Assembly (NCBI GenBank): GCA_021582655.1
Contig: CP091135.1
Coordinates: forward strand, 702,549-766,548
DNA: 64,000 nt
Direction of reading: 5' to 3'
Source: Nitrosomonas sp.
Lineage (GTDB): Bacteria; Pseudomonadota; Gammaproteobacteria; Burkholderiales; Nitrosomonadaceae
Position 1 is the stretch's first letter. Every line of letters begins with the position of its first letter. Below are positions 42,246 to 50,962 of the stretch, one piece after another. The notes under the pieces are model-generated. The model saw only the letters and a program-made list of their open reading frames with translations. It searched no databases and was not told the DNA's origin. A program made the translations under genes and the position numbers.

Positions 42246-42623
42246 TTATTTTTTAATTTCTTCTGAAATCAACAATACAAAACTATGCGTCAACACCACC
42301 AGCATAAACGTTACCATAACTGCAATCGCATTGACATTTTCATAAAATTTAAACACTGCCCAAAATAACAGCAACGTCGTGATTATTTTTATCGCTTCAG
42401 CTCTTAGCACTACCCTGATCGCATCTCCAGCCACATACCCTCTATGGCGCGAAACCATTAATGCGAACAAATAAGATGGCACGGCGCATATTAGACCACC
42501 CATTAAGGCTGACATTGCAACATACCGCCCTAGTACCACCCATATTCCAGAAGCAATAATAAATGTCACAACAAACTGTACCTTCAGTACGATGCTCAGA
42601 GGCTTATTCGTTATCCAAAACAT
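42246..42623 (-). CDS. atpI: ATP synthase subunit I
   Basis: 125 aa with four hydrophobic helices, in the first position of the operon. AtpI is not part of the mature enzyme but helps c-ring assembly and Mg uptake. The sequence pattern (YVAMSALMGGLICAVPSYLFALMVSRHRG) matches the family. It lies 45 nt downstream of a clear promoter. Confidence 0.92.
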   Translation of the reverse strand: MFWITNKPLSIVLKVQFVVTFIIASGIWVVLGRYVAMSALMGGLICAVPSYLFALMVSRHRGYVAGDAIRVVLRAEAIKIITTLLLFWAVFKFYENVNAIAVMVTFMLVVLTHSFVLLISEEIKK

Positions 42624-42668
42624 GCGCGCATCACACTTGAAGTATTACCAGCGCTTTAAAAGCCTGCG

Positions 42669-42697
42669 ATTCTAAAACACTTTAGCGCACGAGTCAA
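42669..42697 (-). promoter_or_regulatory. Sigma-70 promoter of the atp operon
   Basis: On the minus strand TTGACT (42697-42692), a 17-nt spacer, and TAGAAT (42674-42669), about 45 nt before the atpI start. The edge of a MITE-like element lies only 4 nt upstream of the -35 box and supplies the AT-rich sequence that follows. Confidence 0.75.
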
Positions 42698-42701
42698 TTT
42701 A

Positions 42702-42857
42702 GGGAAACGCTGATTAATTCGGCCAGCGCACGGGATGAGGTGTAAGATGCATGGAATGCAAGGCCAATCACGATCGGGTCCTGCCAACAAGATAGCCAAG
42801 GAAGTGAAGCCATTGTCGCAACGAAACATTCGCTGACGCAATCAATTAATCAGTGTT
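42702..42857. mobile_element. MITE-like element copy B, upstream of the atp operon
   Basis: The left end GGGAAACGCTGATTAATTC (42702-42720) and right end ATTAATCAGTGTT (about 42845-42857) are inverted repeats of each other. The interior aligns with the 47431 copy (GATGAGGTGTAAGATGCATGG versus GATGAAGTACCAGATGCACG). About 156 bp, with no coding frame. It fills most of the gap between tyrS and atpI. Confidence 0.8.
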
Positions 42858-42985
42858 AGCCACCAGCAGCCTTTTCCATCCTCACCATATGTATTTGATA
42901 TTAATGATTAATCACAAAAAGAACGGTCTCTTATTTATTGCAACTTTGCGACAAAAAGTACCACCAATTTTGTTACAGCAACGCA

Positions 42986-44188
42986 CTATTCTATTGAAAT
43001 TCTAGCAAATTTTCTTTTTCCGATCTGAATTACCACTTGCTCGCCTCGTCGCATTTTGAGTAATTTATCTTCAATTCGTTGATGATCAATCTTAACCGCG
43101 CCCTGCTCTATCATACGCAACGCTTCACTCGTACTCTCGGTCAAGCCGGTTTGTTTGAGCACCTGTACCAATGGAATTTCTGATTCAGAGATTTGGATAT
43201 GCTTTTCTGGAATTTGATCGGGTAGCCCTCCAAATTTGAACCGTGCCTCAAAATCCGAAAGCGCATTCACAGCTGCCTGCTTGCCATGAAAACGCCCGAC
43301 TATCTCCTGAGCAAGCTTTACTTTGATATCACGCGGATTTCGCCCGGTATCAACTTCATCACGCCACGTTTGTATAGTTTGCAATGACTCGAATGAAAGC
43401 AATTCCAAATATCGCCACATTAATTGATCCGATACCGACATCAATTTGCCAAAAATTTCTTTTGGCGCCTCTGCTATTCCGACATAGTTATTCATTGACT
43501 TCGACATTTTATTAACGCCATCCAAACCTTCGAGTAATGGCATGGTCAGGATACATTGTTGCGATTGCCCAAAAACTTTTTGCAACTCCCGCCCCATTAG
43601 TAGATTAAACTTTTGATCAGTACCGCCCAACTCAAGGTCGGCCTTGAGTTCCACTGAATCGTAGCCTTGTACCAGCGGATACAAAAATTCATGAATCGCA
43701 ATAGCCTGGTTGTTGCGATAACGTTTATTGAAATCATCCCTTTCCAACATCCGTGCAACAGTATGGGTCGCCGCAAGTTTAATTAAATCAGCGGCACTTA
43801 GTTTGTCCATCCAAGCCGAATTGAATACCACCTCGGTTTTCTCGGATCGCAAGATTTTAAAAACCTGATCAGTATAAGATATTGCATTTTCAGCCACTTG
43901 CTCGCGAGTCAATGGTGGACGAGTAGTATTTTTGCCGGTTGGATCGCCGATCATGCCGGTAAAATCTCCGATCAAAAATAAAATCTGATGCCCCATATCC
44001 TGCAATTGACGCAATTTGTTAAGCAATACAGTATGTCCCAAATGCAAATCAGGTGCCGTCGGATCAAAACCGGCCTTAACGCGCAGAGGTTTCCCGAAAA
44101 TAAGCTTACTTTCCAACTCTTTTTCAACCAATAGCTCATGACAACCGCGCTTTATAATTTCAAGATCAGATTTTATTAATTCACTCAC
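42986..44188 (-). CDS. tyrS: Tyrosyl-tRNA synthetase
   Basis: 400 aa class I synthetase. The HIGH-type motif is [13 protein letters not shown] near residue 48, the KMSKS motif is [12 protein letters not shown] near residue 230, and a C-terminal S4 RNA-binding domain ([17 protein letters not shown]) is present. This is the TyrRZ-like long form. Divergent from the M23 peptidase gene. Confidence 0.97.
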   Translation of the reverse strand: MSELIKSDLEIIKRGCHELLVEKELESKLIFGKPLRVKAGFDPTAPDLHLGHTVLLNKLRQLQDMGHQILFLIGDFTGMIGDPTGKNTTRPPLTREQVAENAISYTDQVFKILRSEKTEVVFNSAWMDKLSAADLIKLAATHTVARMLERDDFNKRYRNNQAIAIHEFLYPLVQGYDSVELKADLELGGTDQKFNLLMGRELQKVFGQSQQCILTMPLLEGLDGVNKMSKSMNNYVGIAEAPKEIFGKLMSVSDQLMWRYLELLSFESLQTIQTWRDEVDTGRNPRDIKVKLAQEIVGRFHGKQAAVNALSDFEARFKFGGLPDQIPEKHIQISESEIPLVQVLKQTGLTESTSEALRMIEQGAVKIDHQRIEDKLLKMRRGEQVVIQIGKRKFARISIE

Positions 44189-44331
44189 AATAACCCAACT
44201 TTATGATTTTAAATGTATATTTAAAGAACGGAGCATTTTCTTTCTTTTCTCCGCTTGTCAGTCTTGTCTATTTTCATGATAGACTCGCGCCTGTCCGTAA
44301 ATGACACCCAATGACTGGAGGTACTTCATCA

Positions 44332-45681
44332 ATGCTATATTCATCGCTTAGGATTAGCAGCAAACAAAGGATTCTAGCTCAAAAATCAGAAAAATTTACA
44401 AAAAGATCAATTCACTGGTTAGTTGCACTATCCAGTATCCCACTCTTCGGTATCGTCACAGCATTCGGCATCGCCCCCAATTCTCCTTCATTCGGAGAAG
44501 TTCAAGTTGAGGAGGTTATACTTGATCTGGATCTTGCAATCCCCGAAGTCTTGCCCGAAGCACAAATCGCGCAAACTTTCTGGCGACAGGAAAGCATCCG
44601 ACGAGGGGATACAATCGCCGCGATTTTAAATCGATTGGATGTTAGCGAACAAGATTCCTCCGATTTTCTACAAGCTGCGCGCAGTAGCCGCGCCATGCGC
44701 CAACTCAAACCCGGAAAAACCGTTTATGCACAAACCACGGCAGACGGCGAGTTACTGACGCTGCGTTATTTATTCGGGAATGAAGAATTATTTTTGATGG
44801 AAAAAACCGACGATGAATTCGTCATGACTGAACAGCCGATTGAGCTGAAAAGTCAGATCCACATGAAATCAGGAACCATCAATCGCTCTTTGTTTGCAGC
44901 CACTGATAACGCGGGCATTCCGAATGGTATCGCCACTCAACTCGCTCAAATCCTGGCATCGGAAATTGATTTTCATCGCGACTTGCGTCAAGGCGATCAC
45001 TTCACTGTCGTTTATGAAACTTTTTCTTCAAGCAATGGACGGCGCGCAAAAACCGGACGCGTTCTGGCCGTGGAATTCATCAATAGAGGCAAATCACATC
45101 AAGCAATTTATTTCAAATCATCCAATGGAACAGAAGGATATTATACACCTGAAGGTGAAAGTTTACGAAAAGCATTCCTTTTGTCACCGCTTGATTTTAC
45201 GCGAGTAACTTCAGGGTTCACAAATGCTCGCTTTCACCCGATCCTGAAAGAATGGCGCGCGCATCGAGGTATCGACTATGCAGCACCCACCGGTACGCCG
45301 GTAAAAGCAACGGCTAACGGCATCGTTCAATTTTCCGGATCTCAAAAAGGTTACGGCAACTTGATCATACTGAAACATAATGGCAAATATGAAACAGCTT
45401 ATGGCCATTTGTCCCGTTTCGCCACCGGACTTAGCAAAGGGAAACGTGTCAATCAAGGTGATATCATTGGCTATGTTGGTGCCACGGGAATGGCCACCGG
45501 ACCGCATTTACACTATGAATTGCGTGTGGATAGCATCCAACGGGATCCGGCAAAAGTTATCCTGCCAACCGCTCCCCCTATTGCTAAAAGAGATCTGAAT
45601 AATTTCCAAAAAGAAACGCAACAATTTGTAGCACGCTTAAATATTATGCGCAGCATTCAGTTGGTGGCACTGGAAGAATAA
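44332..45681 (+). CDS. M23-family peptidoglycan endopeptidase
   Basis: 449 aa from the ATG at 44332, which sits 10 nt after GGAGG; the ATG at 44311 precedes that site and is rejected. An N-terminal membrane anchor (SIPLFGIVTAFGIAP) is followed by an OapA/LysM-like region (RRGDTIAAILNRLDVSEQD) and the LytM domain: HRGIDYAAPTGTPVKA (zinc His and Asp) and GPHLHYELRVDS (catalytic HxH). It resembles MepM/YebA, which cuts cross-links during wall growth. Confidence 0.94.
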   Translation: MLYSSLRISSKQRILAQKSEKFTKRSIHWLVALSSIPLFGIVTAFGIAPNSPSFGEVQVEEVILDLDLAIPEVLPEAQIAQTFWRQESIRRGDTIAAILNRLDVSEQDSSDFLQAARSSRAMRQLKPGKTVYAQTTADGELLTLRYLFGNEELFLMEKTDDEFVMTEQPIELKSQIHMKSGTINRSLFAATDNAGIPNGIATQLAQILASEIDFHRDLRQGDHFTVVYETFSSSNGRRAKTGRVLAVEFINRGKSHQAIYFKSSNGTEGYYTPEGESLRKAFLLSPLDFTRVTSGFTNARFHPILKEWRAHRGIDYAAPTGTPVKATANGIVQFSGSQKGYGNLIILKHNGKYETAYGHLSRFATGLSKGKRVNQGDIIGYVGATGMATGPHLHYELRVDSIQRDPAKVILPTAPPIAKRDLNNFQKETQQFVARLNIMRSIQLVALEE

Positions 45682-45692
45682 TATCCCTCTAG

Positions 45693-45723
45693 CCTGCGGC
45701 ATTATATTTTTTTATACCGCAGG
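45693..45723 (+). terminator. Probable terminator after the M23 gene
   Basis: CCTGCGG and CCGCAGG form a 7-bp stem around a T-rich loop of 17 nt that can extend the pairing. It lies just after the peptidase stop; the T-run is in the loop rather than after the stem, so efficiency is uncertain. Confidence 0.45.
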
Positions 45724-45772
45724 TTAACATAATATTTGCCCCATCTCACTTTCCCCGCAAACTATTACCACG

Positions 45773-46876
45773 TTGGAATCTGATTACTATATCGGCATTA
45801 TGTCCGGCACAAGCTTGGACGGTATTGACGCGGTTCTGACGGATTTTCGCACTGCTAATACACCAATTTCCCTGCAGACGCATTTTGTACCGTACGACGA
45901 TGCACTACGAGCGCAATTATTGTCTCTGCACACACCCGATCACGATGAATTGAATCGTGCCGCGATGCTAAGTAATTACTTGTCGCACCTGTATGCAAAA
46001 GCAACGGCCGATTTGTTAATAAATGCAGGATTCTCTGCGCAGCAAATCGCCGCCATAGGTTGTCACGGCCAAACAATCCGGCACTGCCCGGAAACTGAAA
46101 AACGTTACTCCATCCAATTGATCAACACCGCATTGTTAACCGAACTGACCGGCATCACCGTGGTTTCGGATTTTAGGAGCCGTGACATTGCAGCAGGCGG
46201 ACAAGGTGCGCCACTAGTTCCCGCGTTTCATGAAGCAGTTTTCAAAACTCCCCGGCAGCACCGTATCATAGTCAACATCGGTGGAATCGCCAATATTACC
46301 AATCTTGACCCGCAAAAAGCGATAATCGGTTTCGACAGCGGACCTGGAAATCTGTTGATGGATGCGTGGTGCCAGCATCATTTAGGTAAGCCTTATGATC
46401 AAGATGGTCACTGGGCTGGTACAGGACAAATCATTCCCGAATTGCTTGAAGCGCTGCTGGCGGATACATTTTTCAGTTACAAACCGCCCAAAAGTACCGG
46501 CAGAGACTGGTTCAACGTACACTGGCTGAGAAAACATCTAACCGGTACCGAGCTAGCACAAGATGTTCAAGCAACATTATTGGAGTTAACCAGCTTATCG
46601 ATCGCGAGAGCTATTGAGGCATATTGCTGGGGCGCCACTGAAGTGTATATCTGCGGTGGCGGCGCGCGCAATACATTGTTACTACAGCGATTGGAGCGGG
46701 CCCTTCCTAACAAACGTGTCGCCTTGACAGATCAATTGGCCGTAGCCGCCGACTGGGTGGAAGCCCTTGCTTTCGCCTGGCTTGCACGGCAAACATGCCG
46801 CCGAAAACCGGGCAGCCTCGCATCAGTAACCGGCGCGACAGGAAACAGGATCCTAGGCGCAATTTATTATGCTTGA
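45773..46876 (+). CDS. anmK: Anhydro-N-acetylmuramic acid kinase
   Basis: 367 aa. It phosphorylates 1,6-anhydro-MurNAc released by wall turnover, feeding the recycling pathway. The start motif YYIGIMSGTSLDGIDAVL, IVNIGGIANIT and the phosphate-binding GFDSGPGNLLMD are typical. Translation appears to begin at TTG 45773, since no ATG/GTG fits before IGIMSGTS. It follows the M23 endopeptidase, a functional match in peptidoglycan metabolism. Confidence 0.94.
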   Translation: MESDYYIGIMSGTSLDGIDAVLTDFRTANTPISLQTHFVPYDDALRAQLLSLHTPDHDELNRAAMLSNYLSHLYAKATADLLINAGFSAQQIAAIGCHGQTIRHCPETEKRYSIQLINTALLTELTGITVVSDFRSRDIAAGGQGAPLVPAFHEAVFKTPRQHRIIVNIGGIANITNLDPQKAIIGFDSGPGNLLMDAWCQHHLGKPYDQDGHWAGTGQIIPELLEALLADTFFSYKPPKSTGRDWFNVHWLRKHLTGTELAQDVQATLLELTSLSIARAIEAYCWGATEVYICGGGARNTLLLQRLERALPNKRVALTDQLAVAADWVEALAFAWLARQTCRRKPGSLASVTGATGNRILGAIYYA

Positions 46877-47047
46877 CCGGTGTCACTGAGAAACTATCTA
46901 TCCACGCTACTGTTGCCGCACTAAAAGCAGACACAACATGCGCCATAAGCCACACTTTTTTTCTCCTTGCATCATTCACTTCGAAAGCAGTTTCAATACA
47001 CCATTAATCCCGAAGCAACTTCAGCGGGAATCGTTGAAAATTGCTTG

Positions 47048-47392
47048 TTAAACCGAAAACGACGATCCGCAGCCGCATGTACTGCTCGCTCCCGGATTCT
47101 TAATAACGAATTGAGCGCCTTGCAAATTTTCTTGATAATCGATCTCGGCGCCGATTAAATACTGGAAGCTCATCGCATCAATCAGCAATTTGACGCCATT
47201 TCGTTCCATTACGGTATCATCCTCATTAACCGCCTCATCGAATGTAAAGCCGTATTGAAAACCCGAACAGCCTCCCCCGCTGACAAAAACCCGAAGATTC
47301 AGATTGTGATTCCCCTCCTCCTCAATTAATTGTTTAACTTTATTCGCCGCATTGTCGGTGAAATTAAGCGGTATATCGTTTTGAGTATTCAT
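47048..47392 (-). CDS. erpA: Iron-sulfur cluster insertion protein ErpA
   Basis: 114 aa A-type carrier from the ATG at 47392 ([19 protein letters not shown]). The upstream part of the open frame is encoded by the MITE copy and is not ErpA-like. Three cluster-ligand cysteines are in [12 protein letters not shown] and STCGCGSSF at the C-terminus. It delivers Fe-S clusters to apoproteins. The order argC, DUF6776, bactofilin, erpA is a betaproteobacterial arrangement. Confidence 0.95.
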   Translation of the reverse strand: MNTQNDIPLNFTDNAANKVKQLIEEEGNHNLNLRVFVSGGGCSGFQYGFTFDEAVNEDDTVMERNGVKLLIDAMSFQYLIGAEIDYQENLQGAQFVIKNPGASSTCGCGSSFSV

Positions 47393-47430
47393 GGATATTC
47401 TGCAAATATGTTGATGAGATAATAGATTAA

Positions 47431-47574
47431 GGAAACACTGATTAATTCGATGAACACGATGAAGTACCAGATGCACGAAACACAGCGACCCACATCTACC
47501 AATAAAATAGGCGAAGAGGCGAGCTGCCTTCGCAATGAAGCGACGCTCGTGTAGCCAATTAATCAGCGTTTCTC
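47431..47574. mobile_element. MITE-like element copy C between bactofilin and erpA
   Basis: Ends GGAAACACTGATTAATTC (47431-47448) and AATTAATCAGCGTTTCTC (47557-47574) are near-perfect inverted repeats. About 144 bp. It separates bactofilin from erpA, and its right end contains the bactofilin stop codon. It is the best-preserved copy and serves as the reference for the others. Confidence 0.85.
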
Positions 47575-48028
47575 AGGTTTTCTCTTCTGGCGCACTGGAT
47601 CGATCAGACGCCGAAACAATAAATGGTAGCATTTTCTCAGGTGACTTTGCATGATCACCATCCGACTTACGTTGATGTATCATTTTTCCTTCGACCGATG
47701 CGCCCAATTGGATTTCCAAAGAACCGTATCTCACATCACCGATCACTTTTGCGTGCTCATGCAAATCCAGATAATCATACGCTTCGATTGATCCAATTAC
47801 GGCGCCATTCAAAACCACATTGGCCGCTCTGATGTTGCCTTTTATACTGCCTTCGTTGCTAAGCACCAACGTGCTGCATTCTTCGTCAGTGGCTGTAACA
47901 TCACCAACCACATGACCATCGATGCGAAGGCCGCCGGAGAAACTGATATCCCCGGTAATCTGCGTATTCGCACCGATCAATGTATCAATCGGATGATACG
48001 TTTGATTTTTCTTTCTTCTACCAAACAT
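47573..48028 (-). CDS. Bactofilin
   Basis: 151 aa. The central beta-helix of polymer-forming bactofilins is clear: IDTLIGANTQITGDISFSGGLRIDGHVVGDV, then repeated VLSNEGSIKGNIRAANVVLNGAVIGSIEAYDYLDL. These form filaments at the membrane that position wall enzymes. A GGAGT ribosome-binding site precedes the ATG. The TGA stop lies within the end of MITE copy C, so the last few residues may differ from the ancestral protein. Confidence 0.93.
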   Translation of the reverse strand: MFGRRKKNQTYHPIDTLIGANTQITGDISFSGGLRIDGHVVGDVTATDEECSTLVLSNEGSIKGNIRAANVVLNGAVIGSIEAYDYLDLHEHAKVIGDVRYGSLEIQLGASVEGKMIHQRKSDGDHAKSPEKMLPFIVSASDRSSAPEEKT

Positions 48029-48040
48029 GCCGTAACTCCT

Positions 48041-48805
48041 TCACGATGACGGATGCGCGATCTCCATCACTATCGCTTTCGTACCACCGCTTTTGAAAAT
48101 CTGCACTTGTATTTGTTCAACGACGGTATCGGGCGGCACTTTGAAACTCTCCTCCATGCGATGAAAAGCCTTAAAACTGACGGAAAAATCCCGTTTTGCG
48201 TACTTTGTCGTCAGCGGAATGATTTTACTCAGCTTACCTTGTAACAACTTTACTTGGAACCTCAAATTTCCAGTGAAGTTGCCATCTTTCTCTCCGCCTT
48301 GCAACAAAGTCAGTGCATATCGATAATGGCCCGGCGTTTGCATTTCCTTTAAAGTAAATTGATGAACCGAGACACCGGTTTTCGTATTGCCTGACACCAA
48401 GTGTTGCAGAAACACCAATTTCTCTTTCAGTCGATCGTTTTCGCTGGTCAGCACTTTGACTTGCTCGGCGAGATTCTCGCTGGCGGTGCTATTGATCTGT
48501 AATTGTTGCATCAAATCCCCGATCTCACCGCAAAGCTTTTGCTTCTTGGTTTGCCGGCATACACCCGGATCAAAAACATAACTTGCTTTATCGTCGCCCG
48601 TACCTGAGGCATCATCAAACAAATCCAATCGTTCCTGCTGTTCGATCGCATCACGCTTGCCGACTTCGTGCATACCCCAACCAAACATGCCCAACAATAC
48701 CCCGCCAATAATGACTATCATGAATCGGTATCGCCAGGAGTGCCGTGACCGCACGACCAGGCGATCCGTCAGAATTGCGGATCGGCTACGAAACAACCCC
48801 AGCAC
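48041..48805 (-). CDS. DUF6776-like membrane-anchored coiled-coil protein
   Basis: 254 aa. One N-terminal helix (FMIVIIGGVLLGMFGWGMHEV) is followed by a coiled coil (LMQQLQINSTASENLAEQVKVLTSENDRLKEKL) and a C-terminal beta-rich domain. It is probably a periplasmic-facing protein working with the bactofilin encoded next to it; the role is not established. It begins with GTG and follows argC after 11 nt. Confidence 0.8.
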   Translation of the reverse strand: MLGLFRSRSAILTDRLVVRSRHSWRYRFMIVIIGGVLLGMFGWGMHEVGKRDAIEQQERLDLFDDASGTGDDKASYVFDPGVCRQTKKQKLCGEIGDLMQQLQINSTASENLAEQVKVLTSENDRLKEKLVFLQHLVSGNTKTGVSVHQFTLKEMQTPGHYRYALTLLQGGEKDGNFTGNLRFQVKLLQGKLSKIIPLTTKYAKRDFSVSFKAFHRMEESFKVPPDTVVEQIQVQIFKSGGTKAIVMEIAHPSS

Positions 48806-48816
48806 GGCAAAATCCG

Positions 48817-49845
48817 CTAAGGTAACAACGGTACTTGCTGGATACCCATGGTCTCAGACAAGCCGAACAAAATATTCATATTCTGAATTGCCTGACCAGC
48901 CGCACCTTTGACCAAATTATCCGTCACCGAAAGAATCACGGCAGTATCGCCATTTTGCGGTTGATGCACCGCGATACGGCAAAGATTCGAGCCGCGTACC
49001 GACCGGGTTTCCGGGTGCTTTCCCGCGGGCAGCACATCGACAAATGCTTCGTCTTGATAGCGCTTCTCATAAAGTGCTTGCAAATCAATTTGATTGGTAA
49101 TTTTTGCATATAACGTCGCATGAATACCCCGAATCATCGGTACCAGGTGCGGCACGAAAGTCAGCCCGACAGGATGCTGAGCGACCCTGGAAAGACCTTG
49201 CTTTATCTCGGGAAGGTGGCGATGCCCCGGTACGCCGTACGCTTTAAAGTTATCCGATGCTTCAGCATGCAGCGTATGCACTTCCGCCTTTCTGCCCGCA
49301 CCCGATACGCCCGATTTGACATCGGCGATGAGATGATCGGTATCGACGATACCAGCCTCGATCAGCGGCAGAAATCCAAGCTGTACCGCAGTCGGATAAC
49401 ACCCCGGATTGGCAATTAAGCGCGCATTCTTGACTTCATCGCGATTGATTTCCGGAAGACCATAAACCGCCTCGGCGACCAAATGCGGGCAGGCGTGCTG
49501 CATACCGTACCATCTCTCCCATTCCGCAACATCCTTGATACGAAAGTCCGCCGCCAGATCGATCACTTTGACACCCGCCTCCAGCAATATTTCCGCTTGT
49601 TGCATGGCGATACCGTTCGGTGTAGCGAAAAATACGACATCACACTGACTCAGCTTCGCATCCGCCGGATCACTGAACTTGAGGTCAATATGGCCACGCA
49701 AATTAGTAAACAGCTCAGCAACGCTCATACCCGCTTCCCCACGGGAAGTAATCGCTTTAATCCTTACTTTCGGATGCTGCACCAGCAGGCGCAGTAATTC
49801 CACGCCGGTATATCCCGTTCCGCCAACAATACCAACATTAATCAT
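48817..49845 (-). CDS. argC: N-acetyl-gamma-glutamyl-phosphate reductase
   Basis: 342 aa. It reduces N-acetylglutamyl phosphate with NADPH, the third step of arginine synthesis. NADP site [17 protein letters not shown] and catalytic Cys in [13 protein letters not shown] are intact, with the late [20 protein letters not shown] ribosome-binding site precedes the ATG. It is separated from rpsI by a terminator. Confidence 0.96.
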   Translation of the reverse strand: MINVGIVGGTGYTGVELLRLLVQHPKVRIKAITSRGEAGMSVAELFTNLRGHIDLKFSDPADAKLSQCDVVFFATPNGIAMQQAEILLEAGVKVIDLAADFRIKDVAEWERWYGMQHACPHLVAEAVYGLPEINRDEVKNARLIANPGCYPTAVQLGFLPLIEAGIVDTDHLIADVKSGVSGAGRKAEVHTLHAEASDNFKAYGVPGHRHLPEIKQGLSRVAQHPVGLTFVPHLVPMIRGIHATLYAKITNQIDLQALYEKRYQDEAFVDVLPAGKHPETRSVRGSNLCRIAVHQPQNGDTAVILSVTDNLVKGAAGQAIQNMNILFGLSETMGIQQVPLLP

Positions 49846-49898
49846 TGAGACTCCTTCGGGTTGATTCGTATCGTACGATATTTTGCCAGATATTCAAT

Positions 49899-49925
49899 AA
49901 AAAAGCCGCCCTGAAAGGCGGCTTC
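49899..49925 (-). terminator. Terminator of the rplM-rpsI operon
   Basis: On the minus strand AAGCCGCC, a 6-nt loop, GGCGGCTT and a run of T form a strong intrinsic terminator, 25 nt past the rpsI stop. Confidence 0.92.
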
Positions 49926-49949
49926 GTCAATCGCGGGAATCGCGAAATA

Positions 49950-50342
49950 TTAGCGTTTAGAGAATTGTTTGCGACGGCGCGCTTTGCGCAAGCCGACTTT
50001 CTTACGCTCCACTTCACGTGCATCACGAGTAACCAATCCTGCATTACTGAGCACAGACTTTAGCTCGGCGTCGTAATCAATCAATGCGCGGGTAATACCA
50101 TGACGTACCGCTCCCGCCTGACCGGATTCACCCCCGCCGCATATATTAACCATGATATCAAATGTATTGACATGATTGGTTAACTCCAACGGTTGCCTGA
50201 CGATCATACGCCCAGTTTTGCGTGAGAAATAATCATCAATCGACTTATCGTTTATAACGATCGCGCCCTTTCCTGGTTTCATAAAAACACGCGCAACCGC
50301 GCTCTTGCGCCGACCGGTACCGTAGTTATATTGCGTAGCCAT
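49950..50342 (-). CDS. rpsI: 30S ribosomal protein S9
   Basis: 130 aa from the ATG at 50342 ([20 protein letters not shown]). Conserved [19 protein letters not shown] and the basic C-terminal tail [12 protein letters not shown], which reaches the P-site tRNA, are present. It follows rplM by 4 nt. Confidence 0.98.
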   Translation of the reverse strand: MATQYNYGTGRRKSAVARVFMKPGKGAIVINDKSIDDYFSRKTGRMIVRQPLELTNHVNTFDIMVNICGGGESGQAGAVRHGITRALIDYDAELKSVLSNAGLVTRDAREVERKKVGLRKARRRKQFSKR

Positions 50343-50346
50343 ATTC

Positions 50347-50781
50347 TTAAGCTCTGACATCAAGTGGTTTAGGTTGTTGTGCGGCGTGCGGATGCGCCTC
50401 ACCCGCATAAATTTTCAATTTCTTTATCATCGCGTAACCCAATGGACCTTTGGGCAGCATACCTTTAACTGCTTTTTGCAGTGGACGCCCCGGAAAACGC
50501 GCCTGCATCTTCCTCAGTGTCGTGGAATAAATACCCCCCGGATATCCTGAGTGGCGATAATAGATTTTATCGTCCAGTTTATTGCCGGTTACGCGAATTT
50601 TGTCCACATTGACAACAACGATGTAATCACCGGTATCAACATGCGGTGTGTAAATAGGCTTATGCTTGCCGCGCAAGCGATGAGCGATTAACGAAGCCAA
50701 GCGACCCAATACTTTATCGGTCGCATCAATGACGAACCAGTCATGATTGACTTCGTGTGGTTTGGCTGAAAATGTTTTCAC
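50347..50781 (-). CDS. rplM: 50S ribosomal protein L13
   Basis: 144 aa, the usual size. [31 protein letters not shown] and [28 protein letters not shown] are standard. First gene of the rplM-rpsI pair, under a good sigma-70 promoter. Confidence 0.98.
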   Translation of the reverse strand: MKTFSAKPHEVNHDWFVIDATDKVLGRLASLIAHRLRGKHKPIYTPHVDTGDYIVVVNVDKIRVTGNKLDDKIYYRHSGYPGGIYSTTLRKMQARFPGRPLQKAVKGMLPKGPLGYAMIKKLKIYAGEAHPHAAQQPKPLDVRA

Positions 50782-50817
50782 GAAAACCTGTCCTGCGAAT
50801 TCAAAAAAGAGCCGGCA

Positions 50818-50846
50818 ATTCTAAGTTAGGCTGTACTAAATGTCAA
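50818..50846 (-). promoter_or_regulatory. Sigma-70 promoter of rplM-rpsI
   Basis: On the minus strand TTGACA (50846-50841), a 17-nt spacer, and TAGAAT (50823-50818), leaving a leader of about 30 nt to rplM. Confidence 0.8.
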
Positions 50847-50929
50847 ATTTATAACCGGTTATTTTGTACGCTGATTTCGTTATGACGAAACAACCTGGAG
50901 CGAGAGGTGGATTTTACCGCGATCACCGT

Positions 50930-50935
50930 TATAAT
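50930..50935 (+). promoter_or_regulatory. -10 element of the glnS promoter
   Basis: TATAAT 27 nt before the glnS ATG. The -35 match is weak (TGGATT with a 16-nt spacer). Confidence 0.5.
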
Positions 50936-50962
50936 CTCGCCAGAAAATGATCATACTGAGAG

